Source of the DNA: Oscillospiraceae bacterium
Lineage (GTDB): Bacteria; Bacillota; Clostridia; Oscillospirales; Oscillospiraceae
NCBI GenBank assembly: GCA_016293865.1
Contig: JAEDDG010000015.1
Coordinates: 1-41,280, forward strand
Length of the DNA stretch: 41,280 bases
Reading direction: 5' to 3'
Every line of letters begins with the position of its first letter. The stretch's first letter is position 1. The notes under the pieces were generated by a model, which searched no databases, was not told the DNA's origin, and was given only the letters and a program-made list of their open reading frames with translations. Below, piece by piece: positions 23,813 to 32,033 of the stretch. The translations under genes and the position numbers were made by a program.

Positions 23813-24630
23813 TATCCGAACCTCCCGGTGATGTAATCTTCCGTGCGCTTGTCCTTCGGCATGGAAAACAGACGCTGTGTGTCGTCAAACTCGACCATGT
23901 CGCCCAGAAGGAAAAACGCTGTTTTGTCGGAAATACGGACGGCCTGCTGCATATTGTGCGTGACGATAACAATAGTATATTGTTTTTTCAATTCCATTGC
24001 AAGATCTTCAATGCGGCCGGTGGAAATCGGGTCCAGCGCGCTGGTGGGCTCGTCCATCAGAAGCACCTCCGGTTCCACGGCCAGCGCCCTGGCGATGCAG
24101 AGACGCTGCTGCTGGCCGCCGGAGAGACCGAGCGCTGATTTCTTCAGCCGGTCTTTCAGTTCGTCCCAGATGGCCGCGCTGCGCAGCGACTGCTCGACAA
24201 TCTCGTCCAGCTTTGCCTTTGACCGCACGCCGTGGGTCCGGGGGCCGAAGGCGATGTTGTCATAGACACTCATTGGGAATGGGTTGGGTTTCTGAAAGAC
24301 CATACCCACACGGCGGCGCAGAAGGTTGACGTCCATATCGCCGTAGATGTCTTCGCCGTCCAGCTTTGCGCTGCCTGTGATGCGGCAGCCCTCCACCAGG
24401 TCGTTCATGCGGTTGAGCGACTTCAGCAGCGTGGATTTCCCGCAGCCGGAAGGGCCGATGAACGCGGTGATCTCGTTGGCGGGAATGTTCAGATTGATGG
24501 ATTTCAGCGCCTGAAAAGCGCCGTAGTACAAATCCAGATTTTCAATTGTAATTTTCAGTCCGTCTGCAGCCGGTACGGCTGCAGACGCAGATTGAAGCGG
24601 ACCTGCCTTTTTTCCTGTTATTTTATTCAT
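23812..24630 (-). CDS. pstB: Phosphate ABC transporter ATP-binding protein PstB
   Basis: The 272-residue ATPase has Walker A GPSGCGKST, Q-loop MVFQKPNPFPMSVYDNIAFG (PstB-typical), signature LSGGQQQRL, Walker B VLLMDEPTSALDP and the H-loop His in VTHNMQQA. A polar N-terminal extension of about 30 residues (TGKKAGPLQSASAAVPAADG) is longer than usual. ATG at 24630 follows GGGAGGCGGG; the TTG at 24663 is less likely. It overlaps pstA by 8 bases. Confidence 0.93.
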   Translation of the reverse strand: MNKITGKKAGPLQSASAAVPAADGLKITIENLDLYYGAFQALKSINLNIPANEITAFIGPSGCGKSTLLKSLNRMNDLVEGCRITGSAKLDGEDIYGDMDVNLLRRRVGMVFQKPNPFPMSVYDNIAFGPRTHGVRSKAKLDEIVEQSLRSAAIWDELKDRLKKSALGLSGGQQQRLCIARALAVEPEVLLMDEPTSALDPISTGRIEDLAMELKKQYTIVIVTHNMQQAVRISDKTAFFLLGDMVEFDDTQRLFSMPKDKRTEDYITGRFG

Positions 24631-25501
24631 CTGTTTTCCCGCCTCCCAATTTTTTTGCCGCAAGCTCGGACAGCGCGTTGATCACTATGACGACCGCCAG
24701 CAGGACCACGGCTGTGGCATAAGTCTGGTCAATGTAGAGTCCCTCGCCTGAGATAACGTACATGTGTACGGACAGTGTCCGCGCTGAGTCGAAAACACTG
24801 GACGCCGCTTCTGCCACAGTACCGGCGGTGAAGATCAGCGCGGCGGACTCGCCGACGATGCGCCCGATGCCCAGAATGACACCGGAGAGGATACCCGGAA
24901 CAGCGCTGGGCAGGACGATGCGGAACACCGTGCGCAGCCGGCCTGCACCCAGACCGAAACTGCCCTCCCGGTAGCTGTCGGGAACGGCCAGCAGTGCTTC
25001 CTCCGTGGTGCGCATGATCAGCGGCAGGATCATAATGCTCAGCGTCAGCGCGCCGGACAGAAGCGACAGGCCGAAGTGCAAATACTTGACGAAAAAGATG
25101 GCGCCGAAAAGCCCGTAAACAATGGACGGGATGCCGGACAGCGTTTCCGCTGTAATGCGCACCAGGCCCACGAGCCTGTTGCCTCTTTTTGCGTACTCGG
25201 TCAGATAGACTGCCGCGCCGATGCCCACGGGAACGGCAAACAGGAGCGACAGAATGGTCATGAGAAAGGTGTTGATCAGCGCCGGCATCAGGGAGACGTT
25301 TTCAGAGTTGTATTTCCATGCAAACAGCTCCGGCGTCAGGTGGGGAATACCATTGACGAGAATATAGACAATGACGAACAGAAGGGCCGTCATTGTAATC
25401 AGCGCGGCGAGGCAGACGGCCAGAAAAAGGAACAGGGACAGGGGATTGTGCCTGTAGGCGTTCCATTTCTGCCGGAATGTGGTGCGGTTAATCTGCGTCA
25501 T
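24623..25501 (-). CDS. pstA: Phosphate ABC transporter permease PstA
   Basis: A 292-residue permease with six spans and the PstA motif LSGIPSIVYGLFGAIFFV, then the EAA-like loop DSYREGSFGLGAGRLRTVFRIVLPSA. It pairs with PstC as the phosphate channel. It overlaps pstC by 4 bases (ATGA). Confidence 0.93.
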   Translation of the reverse strand: MTQINRTTFRQKWNAYRHNPLSLFLFLAVCLAALITMTALLFVIVYILVNGIPHLTPELFAWKYNSENVSLMPALINTFLMTILSLLFAVPVGIGAAVYLTEYAKRGNRLVGLVRITAETLSGIPSIVYGLFGAIFFVKYLHFGLSLLSGALTLSIMILPLIMRTTEEALLAVPDSYREGSFGLGAGRLRTVFRIVLPSAVPGILSGVILGIGRIVGESAALIFTAGTVAEAASSVFDSARTLSVHMYVISGEGLYIDQTYATAVVLLAVVIVINALSELAAKKLGGGKTDE

Positions 25502-26349
25502 TGCTTCGACCTCCGCTTGATAAGTGAGAAGGAGATGTTGATGATCAGTACAAATACAAACAGAACCACCGCCGTACCGATCAGCGCCTGCCTGTGCAGG
25601 TCGGTGGAGTAGCCCATCTCCATGACAATGTTGGTGGTCAGCGTCCGCACGCCGTCAAGAATGCCGCCGGGAATGGCCGGTTGGTTGCCGGCCACCATCA
25701 TCACGGCCATGGTCTCGCCGATGGCCCTGCCGACGCCCAGAACCACAGCGGCGAAAATGCCGCTTTTTGCCGCCGGGAGAATGGTGAAAAAGACGCTGCG
25801 CTCATGCGAGGCGCCCAGCGCGAGGCCGCCTTCGTAATAGCTGGAGGGGACGGCGCGGATGGCCGACTCGGACACGCTGATGATGGTGGGGAGAATCATC
25901 AGGCCGAGAAGAACGGACGCGGTCAGAACGCTCATGCCGCGCCCGCCGAAATGATCCCGGACAAAGGGCACCAGGACAACAAGCCCGAAAAACCCGTAGA
26001 CAACCGACGGGATGCCGGCCATGAGGCTGACTGCGGGCTTCATGATCTTGTAGAGCCGGTCCGGACAGAAGCGCGCCATGAAAACCGCGGTCAGAATGCC
26101 CACCGGAACGCCGATGATCAGCGCGCCCGCCGTGACATAAATGCTGCCGATGATCATCGGGAAAATGCCGAAAAGATTGTTGGCCGGCCGCCACTGTGTG
26201 CCGAACAGGAATTTGAAAATGCCGATTTCACTGATTGCGGGAACGCCGCTGGCAAACAGGAAAACGCAGATCAGAACAACTGCGGCAATGGATACGCAGG
26301 CGGCCAGCAGAAAAACGGCCTTCATAAAAATTTCTTTAAAGCGTTTCAT
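25498..26349 (-). CDS. pstC: Phosphate ABC transporter permease PstC
   Basis: A 283-residue permease with MAGIPSVVYGFFGLVVLVP and the loop SSYYEGGLALGASHERSVFFTILPAA, both PstC-typical, and FLFGTQWRPANNLFGI near residue 47, a PstC marker. The start follows AGGAG. A hairpin separates it from pstS. Confidence 0.93.
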   Translation of the reverse strand: MKRFKEIFMKAVFLLAACVSIAAVVLICVFLFASGVPAISEIGIFKFLFGTQWRPANNLFGIFPMIIGSIYVTAGALIIGVPVGILTAVFMARFCPDRLYKIMKPAVSLMAGIPSVVYGFFGLVVLVPFVRDHFGGRGMSVLTASVLLGLMILPTIISVSESAIRAVPSSYYEGGLALGASHERSVFFTILPAAKSGIFAAVVLGVGRAIGETMAVMMVAGNQPAIPGGILDGVRTLTTNIVMEMGYSTDLHRQALIGTAVVLFVFVLIINISFSLIKRRSKQ

Positions 26350-26370
26350 GGCAGTTCTCCTTGCGCAGAA

Positions 26371-26403
26371 GGGGATTGCGGCCCGCCCCGGGCCGTAATC
26401 CCC
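26371..26403 (-). terminator. Intercistronic hairpin between pstS and pstC
   Basis: A 15-bp stem (one G-U pair on RNA) around CCC, with no U-run. Such hairpins protect the pstS message or cause partial termination, which yields more binding protein than permease. Confidence 0.65.
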
Positions 26404-26415
26404 TCGAGGTTTGTT

Positions 26416-27372
26416 TTATTCACCGGTCACTTCAGACCAGGTCGTATATTCGCCGGTGAAGATCTTCATGACCTGCTCGCTGGTCAGGCCGTCCACGGCG
26501 CTGTCGTTGTTGACGATGACGGCGATGCCGTCCATGGCGATGGTGGTGGAGGTCAGGCCCGCCTCAAGCTCGGAATCCTTCAGGTCGCGGGAAGCCATGC
26601 CGATGTCGCAGGTGCCGTCTATGGCATTGGTGATGCCGGTGGAGGAGTCGCTCTGCTGGATCTCAATCGTTACGCCGGGGTTCTTGACAAGGTAAGCTTC
26701 TTTCAGCTTTTCCATGACCGGGGTGACGGAGCTGGAGCCGGCCACCACGACTTTGCCGGATTCCATGGAGCCGGAATATGCGGCGGCGTCGGAGACGGGA
26801 ATGTAGCCGGCGTCTTCAATGACCTGCTGGCCGTCGGCGCTCATGATGAAGTCCACGAAGTCCTGTGCGTTTTCGCTGAGGCCGTCCTTTGTCGCGATAT
26901 TGAAGGGACGGGAGATTTTGTAGCTGCCGTTTTCAATGTTCTCAACCGTGGCGTCCACGCCGTCAATCTGGATTGCCTTGACTGTGTCGTTCAGTGAACC
27001 CAGAGAGATGTAGCCGATGGCGTACAGATCGCCGGAGACGGTGGTCATCATAACAGAGGTGGAGTTGGTGATGATGGCTTCCTGTGTGGTGTAGTCAATT
27101 TTTTCGCCGGCGTCATTTTTCTGCTCGATGCCGAACAGCTCAATGAACGCGCCGCGGGTGCCGGAGCCGTCTTCACGGGAGATGACGCCAATTTCCTTGG
27201 ACGTGTCAAAATCCTTGCCGGAGCCAGCTTCGCTGCTGGTATCTGCACTGTCACCGGCGTTGCTGCTGCTCTGATCGCCGTAATCACTGTTCTGGGCTGA
27301 GCAGCCGGCCAGAAGCGCCAGCACAAGCGCTGCCACAAGCAGCAGGCTCAGAATTCTTCCGGATGTTTTCAT
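26416..27372 (-). CDS. pstS: Phosphate-binding lipoprotein PstS, circularly permuted
   Basis: A 318-residue lipoprotein (lipobox LAGC, Cys24; linker rich in Ser, Asp and Gly to residue 60). Its segments are in an unusual order. The part that normally forms the second half of PstS comes first: GVISREDGSGTRGAF (62-76), YAIGYISLGSLND, IQIDGVDATVENI, SRPFNIATK, MSADGQQVIEDAGYIPV (to 193). The usual first half follows: VVAGSSSVTPVMEKLKEAY (209-227), IDGTCDIGMASRDLKDSE, AMDGIAVIVNN, and KIFTGEYTTWSEV at the very end. All phosphate-site segments are present, so the fold can close normally. It heads the pst operon. Confidence 0.9.
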   Translation of the reverse strand: MKTSGRILSLLLVAALVLALLAGCSAQNSDYGDQSSSNAGDSADTSSEAGSGKDFDTSKEIGVISREDGSGTRGAFIELFGIEQKNDAGEKIDYTTQEAIITNSTSVMMTTVSGDLYAIGYISLGSLNDTVKAIQIDGVDATVENIENGSYKISRPFNIATKDGLSENAQDFVDFIMSADGQQVIEDAGYIPVSDAAAYSGSMESGKVVVAGSSSVTPVMEKLKEAYLVKNPGVTIEIQQSDSSTGITNAIDGTCDIGMASRDLKDSELEAGLTSTTIAMDGIAVIVNNDSAVDGLTSEQVMKIFTGEYTTWSEVTGE

Positions 27373-27465
27373 TTTGCATATCTCCTTTGTTATTCATCGT
27401 TTTCTTTTCTTTTTTGCCTGTGCCTTCAGGATACAGGGAGAACGTAAGATCCAATATCACGGTAT

Positions 27466-27482
27466 TGTAAAATGTGTGTAAA
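27466..27482 (-). promoter_or_regulatory. Pho box upstream of pstS
   Basis: On the minus strand two TTTACA hexamers (27482-27477 and 27471-27466) are separated by 5 bases, the 11-bp spacing of PhoP/PhoB direct repeats in Gram-positive bacteria. It lies 94 bases upstream of the pstS start. I could not assign a clear -10 box. Confidence 0.7.
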
Positions 27483-27521
27483 GCTGTGCGGAGCGGCGCT
27501 GCGCCTGATCTCCGCGCAAAA

Positions 27522-27559
27522 GCAAAGGCCTGAAAACACATGTGTTTTCAGGCCTTTGC
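27522..27559 (-). terminator. 38-bp perfect palindrome, terminator of metY
   Basis: Arms of 19 bases pair perfectly (27522-27540 with 27541-27559). On the minus strand CTTTGC is followed by TTTTGC. It lies 90 bases after the metY stop and just upstream of the pst promoter, insulating the two units. Confidence 0.8.
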
Positions 27560-27649
27560 AAAGGATATGGTTTTTTGGAGGATACTGAACGCCCGTAGAG
27601 CGTTTCAGGAGTTTGCGGAAAACTGAGGAGGACTGCCGTGCCGGCGCGT

Positions 27650-28933
27650 TTATCTGACAGCGGCGAAGCCCTTTTCAAGATCGGCGATGATGTCGTCAAT
27701 GTGCTCGGTGCCGATGGACAGGCGGATGGTATTCGGCTTGATGCCCTGCTCCAGCAGCTCCTCTGAGCTGAGCTGGGAATGCGTTGTGGTGGCCGGGTGG
27801 ATCACCAGGGATTTCACATCCGCCACGTTGGCCAGCAGAGAGAAGATCTCCAGATTGTCGATGAATTTATGGGCCTCGGCCTGTCCGCCCTTGATTTCAA
27901 ATGTGAAGATGGATGCGCCGCCGTTGGGGAAATACTTCTCATACAGAGCGTGGTCTGGGTGGTCGGGCAGGCTGGGGTGGTTCACATGCTCCACCTGCGG
28001 ATGGTTCGCCAGGAACTCAACCACCTTCCTGGTGTTTTCCGCATGCCGGTCAAGGCGCAGAGAAAGGGTTTCCACGCCCTGGAGCAGCAGGAACGCGTTG
28101 AAGGGAGAAATGGTCGCGCCGGTGTCGCGCAGAAGAATAGCGCGGATATAGGTTACAAAGGCCGCAGGACCGGCAGCATCAACAAAGCTGACGCCGTGAT
28201 AGCTGGGGTTGGGCGCAGCGATGGGCGCATATTTGCCGCTGGCCTTCCAGTCGAACTTGCCGGAGTCCACAATAATGCCGCCCAGCGTCGTGCCGTGGCC
28301 GCCCAGGAACTTGGTGGCAGAGTGGACGACGACATCGGCGCCGTGCTCGATGGGCCGGATCAGATAGGGCGTGCCGAAGGTGTTGTCCACAACCAGCGGC
28401 AGGCCGTGCTTATGTGCAATTTCCGCGATGGCGTCAAGGTCGGGAATGTCGGAATTCGGGTTGCCCAGCGTTTCAAGATAGATGGCCTTGGTGTTGTTCT
28501 GGATGGCGTCCTCCACCTCGGACAGGTTGTGCGCGTCGACAAAAGTGGCGGTGATGCCGTACTGGGGCAGCGTGTGGGCAAGCAGGTTGTAGCTGCCGCC
28601 ATAGATGGTTTTCTGGGCGACAATGTGATCGCCGGCCTGGGCCAGAGCTTCAATGGTATAGGTGATGGCTGCGGCGCCGGAAGCCAGAGCCAGGGCCGCA
28701 ACGCCGCCCTCAAGAGCAGCAACGCGTTTTTCCAGGACGTCCTGCGTGGAGTTGGTCAGACGGCCGTAGATGTTGCCGGCATCTGCCAGGCCGAAGCGGG
28801 CGGCCGCGTGGGCGGAATTGTGGAACACATAGGAAGTTGTCTGATAAATCGGCACTGCGCGTGCGTCTGTTGCGGGATCTGCCTGTTCCTGGCCGACATG
28901 CAGCTGAAGGGTTTCAAATTTATAGTTACTCAT
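27650..28933 (-). CDS. metY: O-acetylhomoserine sulfhydrylase (aminocarboxypropyltransferase)
   Basis: PLP enzyme that makes homocysteine from O-acetyl-L-homoserine and sulfide, the direct sulfhydrylation route to methionine. The 427 residues carry the MetY/Cys-Met pattern: FETLQLHVGQEQADPATDARAVPIYQ at the N-terminus in the MetY rather than MetB version, YGRLTNSTQ, ALASGAAAITY, and Lys208 in VHSATKFLGGHGTTLGG. Length (about 425-430) is that of MetY, longer than cystathionine gamma-synthase. ATG at 28933 is preceded by AGAGGT; the longer frame from 28978 overlaps leader structure. A 270-base leader with an upstream ORF precedes it. Confidence 0.9.
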   Translation of the reverse strand: MSNYKFETLQLHVGQEQADPATDARAVPIYQTTSYVFHNSAHAAARFGLADAGNIYGRLTNSTQDVLEKRVAALEGGVAALALASGAAAITYTIEALAQAGDHIVAQKTIYGGSYNLLAHTLPQYGITATFVDAHNLSEVEDAIQNNTKAIYLETLGNPNSDIPDLDAIAEIAHKHGLPLVVDNTFGTPYLIRPIEHGADVVVHSATKFLGGHGTTLGGIIVDSGKFDWKASGKYAPIAAPNPSYHGVSFVDAAGPAAFVTYIRAILLRDTGATISPFNAFLLLQGVETLSLRLDRHAENTRKVVEFLANHPQVEHVNHPSLPDHPDHALYEKYFPNGGASIFTFEIKGGQAEAHKFIDNLEIFSLLANVADVKSLVIHPATTTHSQLSSEELLEQGIKPNTIRLSIGTEHIDDIIADLEKGFAAVR

Positions 28934-28999
28934 AAGGAATACCTCTTTCTTTTTTATATTTTTTGTCCTGATGTTCATGCAGATAATCCGGCGGCGGTG

Positions 29000-29101
29000 C
29001 TCCCGGACTGCGTATGACCATCTGAAGATTCACTTATGAACGCATCAAGTGAACTGTGGGTGCCGAAAACGCCCGGTCATACCAGCAGCCGGGAGTTCGG
29101 C
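29000..29101 (-). promoter_or_regulatory. metY leader with two mutually exclusive stems
   Basis: Stem A: 29096-29101 pairs with 29062-29067 and 29089-29093 with 29072-29076, a hairpin whose loop holds the stop codon of the upstream ORF. Stem B: 29075-29095 pairs with 29000-29019 (CTCCCGG, CTGC and GTATGACC each match their complements, with small bulges). Both use the same CTCCCGG, so only one can form. No U-run follows stem B. No S-box or T-box motif was recognised. Confidence 0.6.
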
Positions 29102-29154
29102 ATTCGTCCGCAGCGGAAGTTGCTTCGCACAAGCGCGGGGAATAATGGCTTCAT
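29077..29154 (-). CDS. Upstream ORF (leader peptide candidate) of metY
   Basis: A 25-codon frame reading MKPLFPALVRSNFRCGRMPN then SRLLV, with ribosome site AGGGTGA 6 bases before the ATG. Its last codons form the 5' side of both alternative stems, so a ribosome reaching or stalling at the end would decide the fold. It holds one Cys and one internal Met codon, not a run. Whether it is translated is unproven. Confidence 0.5.
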   Translation of the reverse strand: MKPLFPALVRSNFRCGRMPNSRLLV

Positions 29155-29210
29155 TCCGGATCACCCTTTTTCATTCATGTTAAACCTATAATGTTAGTTG
29201 GTTTGTTGGT

Positions 29211-29239
29211 ATTATAATGCGGGACACAAAGGTTGTCAA
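29211..29239 (-). promoter_or_regulatory. Promoter of metY
   Basis: A full-consensus promoter on the minus strand: TTGACA (29239-29234), 17-base spacer, TATAAT (29216-29211). Just downstream ACCAAC/AACCAAC repeats (29193-29210) lie at the start point and could bind a regulator. Confidence 0.85.
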
Positions 29240-29268
29240 CAGTTTTCTTCATTTCTTCTGAAAATTAA

Positions 29269-29302
29269 ATGAGAAAAATTTTTATGAAAAAATTTTTCTC
29301 AT
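29269..29302. repeat. AT-rich 15-bp inverted repeat in the metY/patB-B intergenic region
   Basis: ATGAGAAAAATTTTT and its exact complement flank a 4-base centre. The element ends 7 bases before the -35 box of patB-like gene B, an activator-like position. Confidence 0.6.
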
Positions 29303-29309
29303 TTTTGGA

Positions 29310-29339
29310 TTGACATTCTGACGCAAACTGCACTATATT
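29310..29339 (+). promoter_or_regulatory. Promoter of patB-like gene B
   Basis: TTGACA (29310-29315), 18-base spacer, TATATT (29334-29339). The leader to the ATG at 29497 is about 150 bases; I recognised no riboswitch in it. Confidence 0.7.
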
Positions 29340-29496
29340 GAGAAAATGACAAAGTGTGGAAAAGACAGCGCGGAGTTCAGGCCGCCGCTGGAAGCGCAGA
29401 AGCGCGCGGAGGCCTTTCGGACCGGATCCGGTATGTGTACAGGGATGCACGGAGCCGGCGGACGGCGGAACTGCCGATGTTTTGGAGGATTTGGAC

Positions 29497-30672
29497 ATGG
29501 AACGATATGATTTTGACCAGTGGATTGAACGGCGCGGCACCAACAGCATGAAGTATGACTTCGCCGAGGAGTACGGCCGTCCGGCGGACGTGCTGCCGCT
29601 GTGGGTGGCCGACATGGATTTTCGATCCCCTGAGCCGGTGCTGGAGGCCCTGCGTCAGGCCGTGGAGCACGGTATTTTCGGTTACAGCGATGCGAAGGAG
29701 GATTATTATGAGGCGGTCGCCGCATGGTTCTCCAGACGCTTCGGATGGCAGACGCGGCCGGAATGGCTGGTGCGGACGCCGGGTGTCGTATTTGCGCTGG
29801 CTATGGCGGTACGGGCACTCACAGAGCCGGGGGACGGCGTGCTGATCCAGCCGCCGGTCTATTATCCGTTTTTCAACGTGATCCGGGACAATGAGCGGAG
29901 AGTTGTGGAAAATGAGCTGATTTATCAGAATGGCAGATACACAATTGATTTTGATGATTTTGAACGCAAAATCAGGGAGCAGGATGTAAAGCTCTTTATT
30001 CTGTGCAGCCCGCACAATCCGGTGGGACGGGTATGGACGCCGGAAGAGCTGCGCCGCATGGGCGGGATCTGCCGCAGATACGGCGTCTATGTGGTTTCGG
30101 ACGAAATCCACTGCGATTTTGCTTTTGATGAGCATACGCACCACATATTCCTGGATGTGGTGCCGGAAATGGCGGAAATGGCCGTGGTCTGCACCGCGCC
30201 CAGCAAAACCTTTAATCTGGCGGGACTTCAGGTGTCGAATATCTGGGTGCCCGGCGAGGAGGTGCGCAGCCGGATTGTCGGTGAGATGAGCCGCTGCGGC
30301 TATTTCCAGCTGAACGCGCTGGGGCTGGCGGCCGGGAAGGCTGCATACGAAGGCGGCGAGGAATGGTTTGAGCAGTGCCGGGCATACCTGCGGCAGAATC
30401 TGGACTATCTCCGGGCGTATCTGGAGACGAACATCCCGCAGATCAGGCTGGTGGAGCCGGAGGGAACCTATTTTGCATGGCTGGATTGCTCCGGACTTGG
30501 GCTGAGCCGCCGGGCGCTGAATGCGCTGGTGATTCAGAAGGCGAAGCTCTGGCTGGATGCGGGGCATATTTTCGGCCGGAAATCCGAACAGTTCCAGCGG
30601 ATTGCGCTGGCGTGCCCGCGGGCGACGCTGCGGCAGGCGATGGAGCAGCTGGATCGGGCGGTCAATCATTAA
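29497..30672 (+). CDS. PatB/MalY-type PLP-dependent C-S lyase, copy B
   Basis: A 391-residue class I/II PLP enzyme with the PatB hallmarks: DVLPLWVADMDFRSPEPVLEAL, CSPHNPVGRVW, SDEIHCDFAF, and Lys237 in CTAPSKTFNLAGLQ. The family cleaves cystathionine, cysteine or related C-S bonds. Its best resemblance is to PatB proteins of Bacillota, closer to consensus than copy A. ATG at 29497 follows GGAGGA with 7-base spacing; the longer frame from 29356 overlaps the promoter region. It is divergent from metY and converges on the methionine-salvage operon, sharing its terminator. Confidence 0.9.
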   Translation: MERYDFDQWIERRGTNSMKYDFAEEYGRPADVLPLWVADMDFRSPEPVLEALRQAVEHGIFGYSDAKEDYYEAVAAWFSRRFGWQTRPEWLVRTPGVVFALAMAVRALTEPGDGVLIQPPVYYPFFNVIRDNERRVVENELIYQNGRYTIDFDDFERKIREQDVKLFILCSPHNPVGRVWTPEELRRMGGICRRYGVYVVSDEIHCDFAFDEHTHHIFLDVVPEMAEMAVVCTAPSKTFNLAGLQVSNIWVPGEEVRSRIVGEMSRCGYFQLNALGLAAGKAAYEGGEEWFEQCRAYLRQNLDYLRAYLETNIPQIRLVEPEGTYFAWLDCSGLGLSRRALNALVIQKAKLWLDAGHIFGRKSEQFQRIALACPRATLRQAMEQLDRAVNH

Positions 30673-30733
30673 AAAAATACGGCGGCATACGGCGGTGCGG
30701 GACGCAGGCAAATACCGCCGGCGGCATTCAAAA

Positions 30734-30768
30734 AAGCGCCCGGAAAGAGTTTCTCTTTCCGGGCGCTT
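30734..30768. terminator. Bidirectional terminator, 16-bp stem
   Basis: Arms AAGCGCCCGGAAAGAG and complement around TTT. On the minus strand the stem is followed by a T-run (from AAA upstream), ending the met operon; on the plus strand it follows patB-like gene B. Confidence 0.85.
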
Positions 30769-30796
30769 CTGTGTGGTCAGGCGGATGGAGGCGGGG

Positions 30797-32020
30797 CTAT
30801 TCTCCGGCTGCTTCCGGCCCGCCGCAGGCGGGCGGCGCTCCGGCCGGGGACCGGAGCCGTGAGAGCGCATAGCCGGCATAAAGCTCCGCGCCCAGAACCA
30901 GCGCCTGTTCGTCAACATCAAATTTCTCGCTGTGATAGGACTGCAGTGTGCCGGGCTTGCGCGGGTTGCCGGTTCCCAGGTAGGCGTACGCGCCCGGGGC
31001 GTGCAGCAAAAACTCTGAAAAGTTGTCGCCGCTCATGGAGAGGCTGCGGTCGGCAGTCACCGTGCCGGCGCCCCACATGGATTCCGCCACGGCTGCGGCT
31101 TCCCGGCATACAGCCGGATCGTTGATGAGCGGGGCGGCAAAGTCTGTCCATTGCAGCCGGACTGTTCCGCCGTAGATATCCGCGATGTTCCGGGCGGTCA
31201 CGGAGATCTGTGTGCGGATTCTCTCGCGGCTTTCCCGGGAGACTGTGCGTGTGGTTCCCTCCAGGACGGCGGACTCCGCCAGAATATTGTAGGCGGTTCC
31301 GGCGCTGAGCGTACCGACGCCGATGATCACCGGCTCCACAGGCGAGGTCAGACGCGTGACCAGCGCCTGAAGTGCCACGACAATCTGACTGGCGATATAC
31401 AGAGCGTCGATGCCGAGCTGGGGCGCCGCCACGTGGGCGGATCTGCCATGCACCTGAATGCTGAAATGATCCACAGCCGCGTTATTCAGGCCCGGTTTCA
31501 GACCCACGGTACCGACAGGAAGGTCCGGGGCGGTATGGAGACCGAATACACGGTCCACGCCGTTCAGCGCGCCGGCTTCCGCGAAGGCTCTGGCGCCCTG
31601 GCCGATCTCCTCGCCGGGCTGGAAGGCGAAGCGGATCTGACCACCGAATTCCGATCTGCAGTCCGCGAGGTATTTGGCGGCGCCCAGCAGACAGGCGGTG
31701 TGGACGTCATGGCCGCAGGCGTGCATGACGCCGGGCGTGAGCGAACAGTATTCTGCCTGATGAACCTCCGAAATCGGCAGCGCGTCGATATCCGCCCGCA
31801 GAACGAGCAGGCCTTTGCCTGCGCCGGTGCCCTGCAGAACGCCCAGAACGCCGGTTGTTCCCACGCGGGTGTTGGGAATGCCGAAGGCGTCCAGCTCCTC
31901 TTCGATGCGCGCCGCGGTGCGGAATTCCTGCAGGCTCAGTTCCGGATGACGGTGGAATTCCCGCCGGAGCGCAACCAGATATGCTTTTTCGTGTTCCAGT
32001 GCTTCCTTTATGCCGGGCAT
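30797..32020 (-). CDS. M20 family amidohydrolase (N-acyl-amino acid type)
   Basis: A 407-residue zinc or manganese amidohydrolase of the hippurate/N-acyl-L-amino acid/IAA-amino acid hydrolase group. EFHRHPELSLQE is the family N-terminus; metal ligands lie in HACGHDVH (Cys102, His104), PGEE (Glu137-138), LHTAP (His162) and a final H in SYHSEKFD. The dimerisation domain is present (VHGRSAHVAAPQLGIDALY). It would release an amino acid from an N-acyl form. It is last in the operon, 13 bases after the aminotransferase stop, behind AAGGAGGG. In this context N-acyl-methionine is a reasonable guess. Confidence 0.88.
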   Translation of the reverse strand: MPGIKEALEHEKAYLVALRREFHRHPELSLQEFRTAARIEEELDAFGIPNTRVGTTGVLGVLQGTGAGKGLLVLRADIDALPISEVHQAEYCSLTPGVMHACGHDVHTACLLGAAKYLADCRSEFGGQIRFAFQPGEEIGQGARAFAEAGALNGVDRVFGLHTAPDLPVGTVGLKPGLNNAAVDHFSIQVHGRSAHVAAPQLGIDALYIASQIVVALQALVTRLTSPVEPVIIGVGTLSAGTAYNILAESAVLEGTTRTVSRESRERIRTQISVTARNIADIYGGTVRLQWTDFAAPLINDPAVCREAAAVAESMWGAGTVTADRSLSMSGDNFSEFLLHAPGAYAYLGTGNPRKPGTLQSYHSEKFDVDEQALVLGAELYAGYALSRLRSPAGAPPACGGPEAAGE

Positions 32021-32033
32021 TTTCAGCCCTCCT

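Noticed and set aside
28934..29204. S-box (SAM) or T-box in the metY leader
   Set aside because: Neither the S-box core nor the T-box motif could be found by eye; only the upstream ORF and alternative stems are supported.
29377..30921. Minus-strand frame of 514 codons
   Set aside because: Antisense to patB-like gene B and overlaps the terminator.
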